The notes under the pieces were generated by a model. The model saw only the letters and a program-made list of their open reading frames with translations. It did not search any database and had not been told where the DNA came from. A stretch of 64,000 nt of DNA from Charina bottae (Eukaryota > Chordata > Lepidosauria > Squamata > Charinaidae). The number at the start of each line of letters is the position of its first letter. Positions within the stretch are counted from its first letter, which is position 1. The stretch is taken from the NCBI GenBank assembly GCA_023362775.1, contig JALMGJ010000008.1, positions 19,132,001-19,196,000 on the forward strand, written 5' to 3'. Shown here in pieces: positions 11,857-24,116 of the stretch. A program made the translations under genes and the position numbers.

Positions 11857-12687
11857 ATGCACACACACACACTTACAGGACAGACTGCCCTGGCAGGAGC
11901 CGGCCGTGCTAGGAGGCTTCAGCCACACCACTCCGCCCCTTGCCACCCGCTGAAGCCCCCCAGCAAGGCCAGCTCCTGCCAGGGCAGTCTGTCCTGTGAG
12001 TGTGTGTGTGTGTGTGTGTGTGTGCATCTGATCGGGCTTGGCCGAGGCTGTGCTCGGCTGCTTCAGCCACACCACTCCGCCCCTTGCTACCCACTGAAGC
12101 TCCCCAGGGTGACCGCTCCTGCTTCACACACACACACACACACTCACAGGACAGACTGCCCTGGGAGGAGCTGACCATGCTGGGGGGCTTCAGCGGGTGG
12201 CAAGGGGCGGAGTGGTGTGGCTGAAGCCCCTCAGCGCGGCCGGCTCCTGCCAAGGGCAGTCTGTCCTGTGAGTGTGTGAGTGTGTGTGTGTGTGTGCATC
12301 TGATCGGGGTTGGCCGAGGGAGGAGAGTTGTTGCCGCTGCCGCCACCGAGCAGGAGAAGCAGGAGCCGGCCGTGCTGGGGGCTTCAGCGGGTGGCAAGGG
12401 GCGGAGTGGTGTGGCTGAAGCAGCCGAGCGCAGCCGGCTCCTCCTGCTCAGCGGCCCGACAACTCTCCTCCCTCGGCCCAAGCCCGATCAGATGCACACA
12501 CATACACACACATGCACCCCATTCCCTCTTTCTCCAGCCTCCCCATGACCAAATGCACCCGGACCTGTTGCAGGGAGGCTGGAGAAAGAGGGTGTGGGGT
12601 GCATGTGTGTGTGCACGTGATTACGCTGAACAAGTAATCTGCGCGCGCGCACACACACACACACACACGCTCTTTCCACAACCTTCC
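11857..12687. repeat. GC-rich inverted-repeat cluster, second copy
   Basis: Same module order as 4507-5335. One CA run (near 12125) is 2 bp longer and one T is C near 12669. The CA-run change shifts the frame so that the two spurious antisense frames seen in the first copy fuse into one. This shows that these frames are not genes. Confidence 0.75.
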
Positions 12688-12707
12688 CGTGCCTGCTTTC
12701 CCTGGCC

Positions 12708-13784
12708 TCACCACTGCTGGGCAGACAATCTCAGGATCAGGTAAGGAAGCAGGAACCTGGACTGTGGTGCTGCTTCTGCTGCTGGGATCGCACGTGGCAA
12801 CTGGGCTTCCAAGAGCAGGTGGCAGTCCTGGGCCAGGAGGGCATTGCAGACCAATGCAGTTTCAGTCCCATGACCAGGCCTGAAACCTGACTGAAAGGGG
12901 TCCAGATAATCCGTTTCCTCCAGAATCCTCTGAAGCTGCAATGCCACCACCTTCTCAACCACCTTCCCCAAAAAGGGGAGGTGGGAGACTGGACGAAAGT
13001 TATCCAGTACAGTAGGGTCCAACGACGGTTTATTGAGGAGAGGGCATACCAGCGCCTCTTTAAAAGCTGCCGGAAACACCCCCTCCCCTAACGATGTATT
13101 GACCATCATCCGGACCCAACTGCAAGTCACCTCCCGGGCTGCTTTCACTAGCCAGGAGGGACATGGATCTAATTGACAGGTGGTGGCATTAACAGTTCGG
13201 AGAACTCTGTCCACTTCCTCGGGTCCAACAGGGTCAAACCGTTCCCAGTTAACAAAGTAAATACGCTCCCTGGGTATCTCAACAGACTCTGTCTCACACT
13301 CGGAATCGAACCCAGAGCGAACCCGAGTGATTTTATCCACTAAATGCCGAGAAAATTCCTCCGCACGGCCCTGGCGGTGAATTTCTACCTCCCTTTTCCC
13401 CAAAAGGGATCGGGTAAGTTTGAACAGGGCCGCCGGGCGGCATTCCGCAGATGCAATAAGAGCGGAGAAATATTGATGTTTCGCCGCTCTTATCGCCACA
13501 AGGTAGGCCTTAATAGCGGCTCTAGCCTGTGTTCGGTCGGATTCAGTCTTTGTCTTCCTCCAGTGGCGCTCTAGGCATCTCTTAATCCTCTTCAAGGACC
13601 TCAGCTCCTCCGTAAACCAGGGGGAGCTTCGGGCCCGACTGGACAAGAGAGGCCGCATTGTCGCGATCCTGTCCAAGGCCCCCGCCACCTCTCTACTCCA
13701 GGCAACCGCCAGGGCCTCCGCTGGACTGTGCAGCAGACCTCCAGGTATAACCCCCAACTCCCTCTGGAACCCTACCGGGTCCAT
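12708..13784 (-). pseudogene. L2-type reverse transcriptase N-terminal half, array copy 2
   Basis: A 358-residue frame with linker and RT fingers only, one codon after the shared TGA. It lacks the catalytic palm, as in the first copy. Confidence 0.8.
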
Positions 13785-13787
13785 CAG

Positions 13788-14741
13788 TCACCGGGGGCGG
13801 ACCAATCGAATAGGTCCTGCCTCCCTGCGGAGGGGGGTGGCATAGGAAAATCTCACGGTCACCAGGGCGTGATCTGACCATGACAACGGGGAAAGATGTA
13901 GTTCTCCCCTCAGATCACTTTGCCACTGCTCCAACAAGAAAATTAAATCCGGGGTGAGGCCACTATCTCGAGTCGGGTCCTGGATAATCTGAGACAGACC
14001 CATGGTCACCATGGTGGCCATGAACTCCTGAGCCGCTTCTGAGGCCCATCCCAAGGAGGGCAGATTGAAGTCCCCCAGGACCAAAAGCCTGGGGAACTCA
14101 ACCGCCACCCCCGAGATGGCCTCCAGCAGCTCAGGCAGGGAGGTTGCCACGCAGCAGGGAGGCTGGTACAATAGCAACAGTCCCAACTGTTCACGAGAAC
14201 CCAACTTGAATAACAAGGTCTCACACCCGGTAACTTGCGGAGCAGGGCCCCTGACAGCCACTAGAGATTCCCTGATGACAACAGCCACTCCTCCTCCCCT
14301 GCCCTGAGGTATCGGCTGGTGCCAAACCCGAAACCCGGCCGGGCATATTTCAGAGAGAGGAACACCTCCCTCCGGGCTCAGCCAGGTTTTGGTAATACAT
14401 GCCGGGTCTGCCCCCTCCTCTAAAATCAGATCGTGAATGAGGGGGGCCTTGTTATTTATTGACCTGGCATTGCATAGCAGCAGCCGGAAATCGGGACAAC
14501 CACGCGTCTGCTGACCAGGGCCTAGGTATGAGTGTGGAGGGCTGGAACACGCCACCGGTAATAAGCACCGGGGGCGTCTTCCCCTACGATGGCCCGCCCT
14601 CCAACTCCCGTCATAATATCCCCTGCCCATCACCACTTCAATGGCCTGTCCTGCCCTGTATCCCCCAGAGCCTCCAAGTCCATTAGCCTCCACTCCTGGA
14701 CTCACAAATACTCCAGATGATAATAGGCATCCCTCCATCAT
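13788..14741 (-). pseudogene. L2-type endonuclease domain, array copy 2
   Basis: A 317-residue frame equal to the first copy except for one R-to-W change. GDFN and SDHALV are present and the TETWL glutamate is lysine. Its start lies within the third array copy because the LINE spans the phase used here for counting. Confidence 0.8.
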
Positions 14742-15945
14742 TAAACTTATGTTTGGAGTCTATTTACTGCATAGTACTTGGATCGCTGGTGCCTAGGAGA
14801 GAAGCAGGCCGCTCCATCCGCTCACCCCGACAGGTGGCCTTATTACAGACCTACCTGGCAGCAGTAGCGATATTGTTCTAGCCACATGTTTACCATTCTT
14901 CATTGGGACTCTATCTGTGATCCATTAAATACTGAGGAAGGTATATGTCATACTCCCTTGCTTCATCGTTATGATGTTCTGGAATATGTTCAAAACATCT
15001 GAAACTCCATTAAAATGGAGATTAAAAACAACAAATCTAGACAGATTATTCCTTATCATTGTTCTTAAAGCCACTTCCTTTTACCATATGAATCTCTTTC
15101 CTGTATGATAAGACACAGACCTCCAGTTAGGAAGCAGTTTATCGAATCAAACACACTGAAACAATATTAGCATGGGAAAGCTTGTTCACATTACTAACAT
15201 CTGTGATAGTTAGGGCTACCAGTTTTGAGCTACAAAAATCTGGATGACCATTTAATGGCAGAAGATAGATACATTAAAAGTTTAATTGTCATTTAGTCAT
15301 TATCCAGATTTTTGCAGCACATGTACACATAAATACATAGACACATTTAGTTCAATACCAAGCTACATTAGTCTAAAAGATTCCCTTAGCTTGTATTTTT
15401 GGGTATCCTCCTCAATTTGTTATTCATATATCTTTCTATTTTTTTCTTTTCATACATGTATTCCGTTGATTCAAAGTCTAAATTTCAAAATGTGATCAGA
15501 TATGACTTTACTTCATTGGTTGAATTTTAGATGACTTAACATTAGAACTGATCACATGAGATTTAGTTAGTAAATTATTTCCAGTTTAACTAGTTTACCC
15601 TTTCAATTAACTGATGCATTTTAGCATTGGTATTTATTAACACAAACTACACCTTTTTAATTATCTAACTTTCAATATGAAGATGATTGTGGAATAGTGC
15701 TAGAAAGTAAGTTAAAGAAAGATAGCACATGGTTTATCTTTCTAGTTATCTTCTTTCACTTCCAGAGGCAACGATTCTGGGCCAATTTAATAGAAACTTT
15801 CTCAGATATAGTAGATGATAAAGATGATAAAATTTGGCCCCCCAGATTTCCTACAACTTACCTTAACGCATCTAGTATTTATTTTTGAACCACAATTCCA
15901 AAAAGATCCACATCATCCAGGATGTGATGATTTGTAAATTATTGC

Positions 15946-18146
15946 TGTTGTTAGTTGCCGTTGAGTCATTTATGACTCATAGCGACCCTATGTATAATAG
16001 AACAAAATGCTAAATGGTCTTGTGCCAATTGCCTGACTGTTCCAATGTTTGCATCCATTGTTGCAGTAATTGTGTCAATCCATCGCATTGAAGGTCTTCC
16101 TCTTTTCCGCTGGCCCTCGACTTTACCAAACATGATATCCTTTTCAAGCGATCGGTCTTTCCTGACAATGTGCCCAAAGTATGAGAATCTAAGCCTAGTT
16201 ATCCTCACCTTTACTGAACATTTTGGTTGTATTTCTTCTAAAACTGATTTGTTTGTTCTTCCGGCAGTCCATGGTACTTTCAGTAATCTTCGCCAACACC
16301 ACAATTTGAACGCATCAATTCTTCTTCTATCTTCCTTTTTTAATGTCCAAGTTTCACAGGCATATGTGGCAATTGAGAAAACCATAACATGAGTCAGACG
16401 CACCTTTGTTTTTAGACTGACGTCTTTACTTCTGAAAACCTTAGATAGGTCTTGGATGGCAGATTTTCCCAGTGCAATATGTCATCTGATTTCTTGATTA
16501 CTACTTCCCTTGGCATTAATCGTTGATCCAAGTAGAATGAAATCATTGACAACTTCAATTTCTTCTCCATTAATTGTGACATTACTTATTGGTCCATTTG
16601 TGAGAATCTTCGTCTTCTTCACATTCAAATGTAGTCCGTATTGCCGACTACAGTCTTTGGTCTTCATCAGCAAGTACTTCAAGTCTTCTTCATTTCCAGC
16701 AAGCAAAGTTGTGTCATCTGCATATTGTAGGTTGTTAATGAGTCTTCCACCAATTCTGATACCCCGCTCTTCTTCATACATTCCTCCTTCTCGAATTATT
16801 TGTTCAGGGTACACATTGAATAAATAGGGTGAAAGTAAACAACCTTGCCACACACCTTTTCCAATTTTGAACCACTCGGTATCACCGTTTTCTGTTCTAA
16901 CGACTGCCTCTTGATCCGTGTACATGTTCCGCATGAGTACAATTAAGTGCTCTGGGATTCCCATTCTTCGTAATATTAACCATAACTTGTTATGGTCCAC
17001 CCAGTCAAACGACTTTGCATAATCAATGAAGCAGAGGTAAACATCTTTCTGGTATTCTTTGCATTCAGCCAAGATCCATCTAACATCACCTATGATATCG
17101 CTCATGCCGCATCCTCTTCTATATCCAGCTTGGACTTCTGGTAGTTCTCTGTCAATGTAAAGCTGCAAACGTTGTTGAATTATTTTCAGCAAAATTTTGC
17201 TAGCATGAGAAATTAATGAAATTGTTCGATAATTTCCATTCAGTTTGATCTCTTTTCTTTGGAATGGGTATGAATATGGATCTCTTCCAGTCAGTTGGCC
17301 AGGTCTCTGTCTTCCAAACTTCTTGAGATAGAAGAATAAGTGCTTCCACTGCTGCATCTGATTGTTGAAGTATCTCAATTGGTAATCCATCTATTCCTGG
17401 AGCCTTGTTTTTCGCCAGTGCCTTCAATGCAGCTTGAACTTCTCCCTTCGTTACCAATGGTTCTTGATCATATTCTACCTCCTGGAATAGCTGAACATCG
17501 GCTAACTCTTTTTTATACAGTGATTCTGTATATTCCTTCCATCTTCTCTTAATACTACCCACGTCATTTAATGTATTGCCCATAGAATCTTTAAGGATAG
17601 CAACTTGGGGCTTGAATGTTCTCTTCAGCTCTTTCAGTTTGAGAAATGCTGATCATGTTCTTCCTCTTTGATTTTCTAACTCTAGGTCTTTGCATATTTC
17701 ATCATAATATTTTTCCTTATCTATTCTAGCTGCCCTTTGAAATTTTCTATTTAATTCTCTTACTTCATTCTTTCTTCCTTTAGCTTTAGCTTTAGCTACT
17801 CGGCATTTAAAAGCAAGTTCCAGAGTCTCATCTGTCATCCATTTGGATCTTTTCTTCCTTACCTGCCTTTTTAATGATCTTTCGCTTTCTTCACATATTA
17901 TGTTCTTAATATATTCCCACAACTCTTCTGGTCTTCGGTCATCAGTATTTAGTGCCTCAAATCTATTTTTGAGGTGATCTCTAAATTCAGGTGAGATGTT
18001 TTCAAGTTCATACTTTGGCACTCTTGATCTTACTTTATTTATTTATTTATGCACATAAGCAGTTGATGATCTGTCCCGCAGTCCGCTCCTGGCTTTGCCT
18101 TAACTGATAGTATTGAGCTTCTCCATCTCCTTCCACAAATGTAATC
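15946..18146 (-). mobile_element. 5'-truncated RTE-clade LINE, array copy 3
   Basis: Third duplicate of the RTE insertion, with RT remnant at 15966-18021 and the same breaks (TGA at 17653-17655 and 16482-16484, frameshift near 17272). It lies within the last unit before the array edge at 18890. Confidence 0.9.
15966..18021 (-). pseudogene. RTE reverse transcriptase pseudogene, array copy 3
   Basis: Same translation as the other two copies, with FIDYAKSFD and YADD retained. The C-terminal RTE region ends near 15966 and the RTE-type 3' end follows. Confidence 0.85.
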
Positions 18147-18890
18147 GATTTGTAAATAATTGCCTTAAAACTGGTAAAATAGATTTCATTTGAGGAGGAA
18201 ATAAAAACCAGGCAAGATGAAGCAATGCAAATCAGAGCAGGCAATATTGTAGAAAATAAACTCATGGGTGCTTCCCTGGTATCTGATTAGTGTTATCTAA
18301 TGAATAATTGAAGGTATCCCATAGAAAACACTTGTTGTAGAATAGAGATTTTTCAAAGGACCACAACAGATTATAACTATATTCTATCCCTGCTGTGATC
18401 CTGATTTCCATTTTTAAAAGTCCATACATTTAAAATACAAATTCACAGTTTTGCTGGTTGTTTACCATCTCCTATTTTTGTAAACAATTCCTAAAAGCTC
18501 TTTTCAGGACCTTGCCATTTGTACTTTTAATATACAAAGAAGTAGGGAATAGAGCCACTAATAAAGACCTGCATAAAAATCCTTATATACTGTATATTCT
18601 CAGTGTTGTAGGTTCCATTGGCTCCACCCTCACAGTTTCCAAAAATTCTGTACAAGATTTACAAGAAAATACCTTTGTTTTACCATTGTAGTATTTGCAC
18701 AGGGATACTTTTGCAGAATTTTTTTCAGCTTCTAGATTCTAAATTTGCAATGATAAAAATAAATTTAAAAAATCAACTGAATATACTTAGAATAATCAAA
18801 TATCTTTCTATTAAAGGTTATAGCATTTATGGAAAGGTAAATCATACTTCAGTTCATACTTCATTGAATTCACTTGGTCAAAAGGGTAAA

Positions 18891-19870
18891 ATAATAACCT
18901 TATCTCAGTGAGAACCACTCCCTCCTCAAAATCCAAACTCTTCTTACATTTGCAGCCAAGAATTCCTTGATTTCCTTTGTGCCAAAGTAAAAGACAATAA
19001 CTCACCTTTATTGCAATGAGGATCTGTATCATGTTTCAGTGAGGCATTGCTTTCCTAATTCTTCTAGCAGTGACAAAATCCAGGTGGACTTGAATAGCTA
19101 TCTCAGTGTCAAGATGGGAGACAGACTTCCTCAGTGTCACAAATGATCTGTTGATGAATGGGAAAGTATCAGAGATTGGGCTATTAAAGTGAGTGATGTG
19201 GGAGCTAGAAAGTTAAATAAAATAGCCCTCAGAGTCTTAAGGAAGTCTCAAGGAACAAGCCACATTAGTGTCATGGATCATTGCCAGGGCTATAACAATG
19301 ATAAACACTGTTTTCTGGAAATGTTAATATGTGTTTCTTAAATATAATTAAATATGTAACCATATATGTCTCAAGATTTACAAGGAAAAGGAAAAGCTAA
19401 CAGTCATAATAAACTAAATATGGTTTGAAGGGTTTTTTTCCTCTATATTAGTTACACTATGACACTTATTATGTACCTATGAAAATTTACACTGACTTTT
19501 GTCTACTTATTCTCTGTTCCCTAATTTAGCCAAAAGGAAATTGGAAAACATGCAGCTATTCTATGAAAATAACTTAGTTACTAACATAACTTAAGAAACA
19601 GGATTTGGTCTATTTCACCAAAGAAAGCAATCTTTCACAAAGAATTTCCATAGAGAACATCACAATGAAAGATGCCAAGTTGTCAGAAGTGGAACATGTA
19701 TGTCAAAAGATCGACTTAGAAAAAATAAGCTCCACTACTTTTAAATCATAGTTAAAACTGGTTCTGCAAAACTTGAGGAATGTGGACTGAAAAAAAATGA
19801 AAGCAAATTCTTTAAATTAGGTGCAGTGAAGCAAATCCTCCCCCATTAACAGGTCCTTCAAAGAATGTTT
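18891..19870. other. Unique right flank of the tandem array
   Basis: No gene, RNA or repeat recognised. The abrupt change from array to flank at 18890/18891 defines the array edge. Confidence 0.6.
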
Positions 19871-19874
19871 CCAG

Positions 19875-20318
19875 TGTAAGGCCCCTGCTTACACTGTTTT
19901 ACCCAAGTTCCTGAAGTTACCAATAACAGTCCTTGAGTCGAGGCTTGGAGATTTAAAGTAACAGCATTTATTTGGCCAAATAAAGCTGGGTGGCATCAAA
20001 GCAGACATCATGACAGTGGTCTGGGAAGATCCACACACACACATCGCAAGTTCAGTACTTATATAGGTTTCCCAGGTTCAATAAGAAAGCATCGTGAACC
20101 CTCTCCTAGTAACAGGGCAAGGTTCCTGAATCTGCATTGCTAGCAGTAAGCATCCTAGAAACCTCCAGGGGCAGTCTGCATGTCTCCTGGTATTCTAAAC
20201 AATCCTTGCTGAGCGTTATCTCCCTAGAGACAGCAGCAAGGTCCCTCTCACCTAGTTTCTAACAGCAAGCAGTTTCCAAAAGCAAGATGGCATTAGGTAA
20301 GCTAAGCTAACCCTTACA
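19875..20318 (-). mobile_element. Solo LTR of an endogenous retrovirus-like element
   Basis: A 444-bp block beginning TGTAAGG and ending CCTTACA-type (TG...CA, short terminal inverted repeat), flanked by a 4-bp duplication CCAG (19871-19874 and 20319-20322). Read on the minus strand it has a TATATAAG box (20058-20065) and, about 90 bp downstream, an AATAAA signal (19967-19972), the order expected of U3-R. No internal gag/pol/env lies beside it, so it is a recombined solo LTR. I cannot name the family. A 4-bp TSD could also occur by chance. Confidence 0.72.
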
Positions 20319-20322
20319 CCAG

Positions 20323-21225
20323 TATACTGGAGGTAAGAACGATAGATTTCGGAGCTATCAGAAGATTAAAGTAGAATAGTTAAAATCAAAGTTGAAAAAG
20401 CTATTTCTGCTCTTCATGATGTTCAAATAACATAAACTCAGAAGTGTTAACTAACTCAGGAAGAAAGAGGAATAAAATCAGAATACATTGAAGAAATATG
20501 TTACAAATTAATATGTGTCTTCTAAAATGTCCTTCAGTATTCCACTTTTATTCCAACCTGTTTTGGGACTTAGAGTTGCATAAAACTAATAGCTGTATTT
20601 TTCTTTTTGTTAAATGAAAGCCTTTATGTAGACCCCCGTGATAGCAAAGAAACATACAAGCTGAAATACAAAGCCTGTCATTCAAAATATTAACTACAGT
20701 ATATTGACAAGCTGGTTTTACAAGCCAATAAAGGATGGTGATGATGTGCTGGATTGATAATGTAGGTTGATCCATAACAAAATGCATGGAAAAAGTTATA
20801 TGAGTGTAGAAATAGAAATTATTGGTTGTATAACAAACTGTGGTTGCCAAAGATTTGTCAAGGAACTATTACTTTACTATTACTATCACTCACTTATTAG
20901 AGTAGGCAGTTATAATGAATTTATCCCACTTGCATAATAGTTCGTGCTCCTTAGCCACCTATGCCTAAATATCCTGAGGATAGATTATTTGTGGTGGCAT
21001 AACCATCTATGACTTACAAGCTGTTTCTTCAGATGCATGCTGTGTCATCTTCAGGTGGTTTATTAATAAAATATTGACATTGTTAACAAGCTTATACATT
21101 TCTAAGGAAACCCTATTTACTATATCAATCTACCCATGCATTAAGAACATTGACTAAGGCACAATTATGTATTTCTTTAACAATCTTAAGATGGTTACAT
21201 GATGTTTGACTGGAATACACTCCGT
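20323..21225. other. Unique AT-rich interval
   Basis: About 0.9 kb without a gene or repeat that I can identify. Confidence 0.5.
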
Positions 21226-21390
21226 ATGGAGATTTTTTCCGCTATTTTTTTAATCTTTTTAATTAATCTTGGTTGTGTTTTTAATTGGTTTTTATTTCTT
21301 TGGATTGTTTTATTGGGTATGCTGCCCAGAGTTACTATGTGAGATTGGCAGCTATATAAATGTGGTAAATACATAAATAAATCTTTATAA
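21226..21390 (+). mobile_element. Old LINE 3' tail (L2/CR1-like)
   Basis: Contains GCTGCCCAGAGTTAC, then a purine-rich stretch and GGCAGCTATATAAA followed by a (TAAA)-like end. This is a degraded form of the hairpin-plus-TAAA tail that also appears near 32475, 35183, 38850 and 52790. The clade is uncertain. Confidence 0.45.
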
Positions 21391-21609
21391 GCTGCACCTA
21401 TCCATACAGACTCTGGACACCATACAATAGTTCAATATAACATTTAAAAATTGAAGCTACATGAGATGATCACCCAAACAAAACTAAAGGTCCAAAGCTG
21501 CTTTATATTGTTGTAAATTTGAATCTGTAAGCATTTTATGTGTTTAACATAACAAGAGAGCAGATGTTCAAGATATCACATTAAAAACTGGTTGTTATTA
21601 TTAAACTAC

Positions 21610-21938
21610 GGATATGCAGCGGGTAAGATGCCAGGCTTGTCGATCGGAAGGTCGCAAGTTCGGAGGTTCGAATCCCTAGCCCTGTGTGCGGAGTGAGCTC
21701 CCGCACTCGCCCCAGCTCTTGCCAACCTAGCAATTCGAAAGCACGCAAATGCAAGTAGATGAATAGGTACCACTTTGGTGGGTAGGTAACAGCGTTCCAC
21801 GCGCGTCATGCGGCCACATGACCGTGGAAGCGTCTTCGGACAACGCTGGCTCTTTGGCTAACAAACGGAGATGAGCACCGGCCCCTAGAGTCGGACACGA
21901 CTGCACAAATGTGCGGGGGGAACCTTTACCTTTTTTAT
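21610..21938 (+). mobile_element. Sauria-type tRNA-derived SINE
   Basis: The 5' head is tRNA-like, with a box B-like GGTTCGAATCC near 21666. A central body and the 3' end AGAGTCGGACACGACTG...GGGGAACCTTTACCTTT follow. That 3' end resembles the BovB/RTE 3' end seen at 45652-45700 (AGAGTCGGACATGACT on the minus strand), as expected for a SINE moved by RTE machinery. A functional tRNA gene is unlikely because the tRNA-like part continues directly into the SINE body. Confidence 0.9.
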
Positions 21939-22162
21939 AGCTGTATTTAACATTTAAATTGGCTACTTTAAAAACAGAACTGAAAATCAATAGGGTCCAT
22001 GGTATTAGTATAAACATAAGATCAGTCACCTTTTAAGGTGTATCTTAATAGTATTGTAATGGGCAGAGTAATCCTCAATTAGTCTAAGGTAGAGTCTGCC
22101 CCAGAGTCACAACTGATGTATCTCCATCAGCCAGGACAGGAGATAAGGGCAATTTGAAGTGT

Positions 22163-22774
22163 TTTGTTTTCTTATTCTTTTATATAATTTTTATTGAAAG
22201 ATTTAACAGCAATAATAAGAACAAATACAAACTAAAAAAGAACAGAGAAAACTAAAAGAAAAGAGAGAAATAAAAGAAAAAGCTAAAAGTGCAATAAGAA
22301 AAAAGTAGAAGAAATTAGGAAAAAAATAGAACATATCTTTTTTTTTTTCTACTTTCTTCTACTTTTTTCTTATTGCATTTTATATAAGATATAAAGATAT
22401 AAAGAAGTGGCTTCCAATACTCTTCACAGCAGTTATAAGTACAATTATATTTTAACCTCTCTCTCATAAGTTACATCATGACTCTCTTCTTTCTAGGATC
22501 TATCCTCTTTAATCATCAAAACCATAAATCACAAGTTCATTCTTTTTCATTTTTACACAAAAAGTCCATAAGGGGTGTCCAGTCACCAATAAATTTAGAT
22601 GTTGTCCTTTCTCTAATCAAAGAAGTCAGTTTGTCCATCTCAGAAAGCTCTGTCAATTTCAACAACCATTCCTCCATGGTGGGTAATGCCGAATCTTTCC
22701 ATCTTTGTGTGTGTAGTAAACTTGCCACAGTAATCATATATTGAAATAATCTTGCATGGCTTTTTTCTAACTGT
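22163..22774 (-). mobile_element. L1 remnant, 3' part (outermost layer of the nest)
   Basis: On the minus strand this codes for the end of L1 ORF2 (RWKDSALPTMEEWLLKLTEL onward, 22537-22760) and then an AT-rich 3' UTR with AATAAAAATT near its end. The upstream ORF2 continues at 31484-31572, because a Penelope-like element interrupts it. The interrupted site is duplicated (22762-22774 and 31471-31483, 13 bp). It is 5'-truncated and dead. Confidence 0.85.
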
Positions 22775-23059
22775 GGAGTCCTTGGTGCTCTCTGAGCCTT
22801 GTTGTTTTCTTGCAGACATTTCATTGCCAGACTAGGCAACATCTTCAGTGCGAAAAGGGAGTGGGATTTGCTCTCTGTTTATATACCCTGGCTTGTCCTG
22901 CTTGTGTTGGTGGAGGTGTTGTTCTCCCTTAGGAGTTCCTTGATTGGGCTGTTGTTTACTGCTTGGTTGATTGACTGAGTTAATAGTTCCTTGATTAGGG
23001 TACATTGTGCTGTTCGATTGTTCCTCTGGTGCTAATCCTGGTGTTAATCTTTGCATATC
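22775..23059 (-). mobile_element. Penelope-like element, 3' part (second layer)
   Basis: On the minus strand the frame RLTPGLAPEEQSNST... continues the GIY-YIG protein whose upstream part ends at HPDMQ near 30335, then stops at 22832-22834. About 60 bp of 3' UTR follow. The two halves are separated by a LINE inserted with a 10-bp TSD (TTTGCATATC at 23050-23059 and 30325-30334). Confidence 0.88.
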
Positions 23060-23745
23060 TGCATATTGGACTAAAACGAGCCATGAGTGCTCTGGCCAGC
23101 TACTGCTCTGATGAAGCTCTCAAAATCAATTATAGCAAGACAAAAATTTTGGTCTTTGCAAAGAGACCTAAATTGCACATCTGGAGGATAAACGGCCAAA
23201 AAATTGAACTAGTTAAATCCTTTAAATATTTGGGTATGGTTTTCCATAGCTCCACTAAATGCAGTGCGCACCAAAGCTACATTATACAAAACACTCAAAA
23301 AACAGTAGCTGCAATCCAATATTTCCATTTTTCCAGGGGAGCACAGTTTTTTCCAGCAGCACTGAAGTTATATTCAGCCAAAGCTCGTATACAGTTACTC
23401 TTTGGTGCGCAGTTAGGACCATATCCTTCTTTTACACTCCTGGAAAGGGTTCAATCCAAATTCTTAAGGGCCATATTTCAGGTAGCCCCTTGTATCCCAA
23501 ATGTAGTATTAAGAAGGGAAGCAGGGTTGTCTAAAGTTGAAACAGGTGCATGAACTTGCATTATAGCACATTGGTTGAAACTACTGTTTTTTCCTATAGG
23601 TTTGGGTTCTTTCCTTATCAAGGATAATTACAAATCAGTATGGCTCAGGTCAATCCTACAAAAAATACAACATCTTGGCTTTTCTAGTGAGGCTTTCTTA
23701 ATGATGGGTTATGAGCGTGCACTTAATGAATTCAAGCAGCGTATC
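23060..23745 (+). mobile_element. LINE with (ATTG)n tail, upstream part (third layer)
   Basis: A 5'-truncated LINE coding for the end of the RT domain and the post-RT region (KINYSKTKILVFAK, VKSFKYLGMVF, SKFLRAIFQVAPCIPNVVLRREAG). A TGA at 23551-23553, in a spot where tryptophan is likely, interrupts the frame. The coding sequence continues without loss at 29730 once the LTR element and one copy of GTATC are removed. The clade is uncertain; it looks like a Vingi/Ingi-group or R4-like family common in squamates. Confidence 0.78.
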
Positions 23746-24115
23746 TGTCAGAGCTCAGCAGATCTCTGCCAATACGCTAGACCAATAAGGAATGCAGAGA
23801 CGCTGTAACAGACAAGAAAGAGATGCCTGCCTTTGAAGTAGACCGGATCGCACCTAGGTGGCAAGCGCGAATACACATCCCAGCGAACCGATGTCTGTGC
23901 AGCCTGGAGACATGAAGTACACGTGTCAACATCAAAGAACCTTGGGGGGGGGGGGTAAAGGTTTAAATGTACATGCCATGCTCCCTTCATTCATTCAAGT
24001 CTTTGTTAGTGTTAACTTCTGTATACTTAATAAACTCTTTTGCTTCTAAGAACCTGCGCGTCTGTGGGTTACTCTAGAGCAGGGAGATTATAGATATTGG
24101 ATGGAGCGCCTTACA
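23746..24115 (+). repeat. 5' LTR
   Basis: Has a TATA-like TTTAAAT at 23962-23968. The predicted start of transcription is near 23989, the base where complementarity to the priming site begins. AATAAA lies at 24029-24034. U3 would then be about 243 bp, with a short R-U5. The G run is 12 long here and 9 in the 3' LTR. Confidence 0.93.
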
Positions 24116-24116
24116 T

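Larger units (their letters stand above)
12708..14893 (-). mobile_element. L2/CR1-group LINE, 3'-truncated, array copy 2
   Basis: Duplicate of 5356-7540 with the same internal TGA (13788-13790), the same TKTWL endonuclease substitution and the same loss of the RT palm. Two residues differ: R for H in the RT linker near 13374, and W for R in the endonuclease near 14047. Confidence 0.8.
1..18890. repeat. Tandem array of a ~7.35-kb unit (about 2.5 copies in window)
   Basis: The sequence at position 1 recurs at 7349 and 14701, giving periods of 7348 and 7352 bp. The third copy matches until 18890 and then enters unrelated DNA, while copies 1 and 2 continue with GATGTATAAG. This places the unit end at 4188, 11536 and 18890. 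Whole blocks, including single-copy spacer, are repeated, so this is segmental tandem duplication and not repeated transposition. Differences I found by eye between the first two copies are about three substitutions plus length changes in (TA)n and (CA)n. The third differs by a 2-bp insertion near 14881 and a substitution near 15285. The array probably extends left of the window. Confidence 0.95.
11537..18890. repeat. Tandem unit, second complete copy and right edge of array
   Basis: This copy has the same order of elements as the preceding unit and is 7354 bp long. The right edge reads ...GGTAAA followed by ATAATAACC flank, where the other copies read ...GGTAAA followed by GATGTATAAG. Confidence 0.8.

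Noticed and set aside
1244..18146. Three independent RTE insertions
   Set aside because: Flanking single-copy DNA, TSDs and all lesions are shared, so they are one insertion multiplied by tandem duplication.
21610..21700. A tRNA gene at the SINE head
   Set aside because: The tRNA-like part runs directly into the Sauria SINE body and RTE-like tail.
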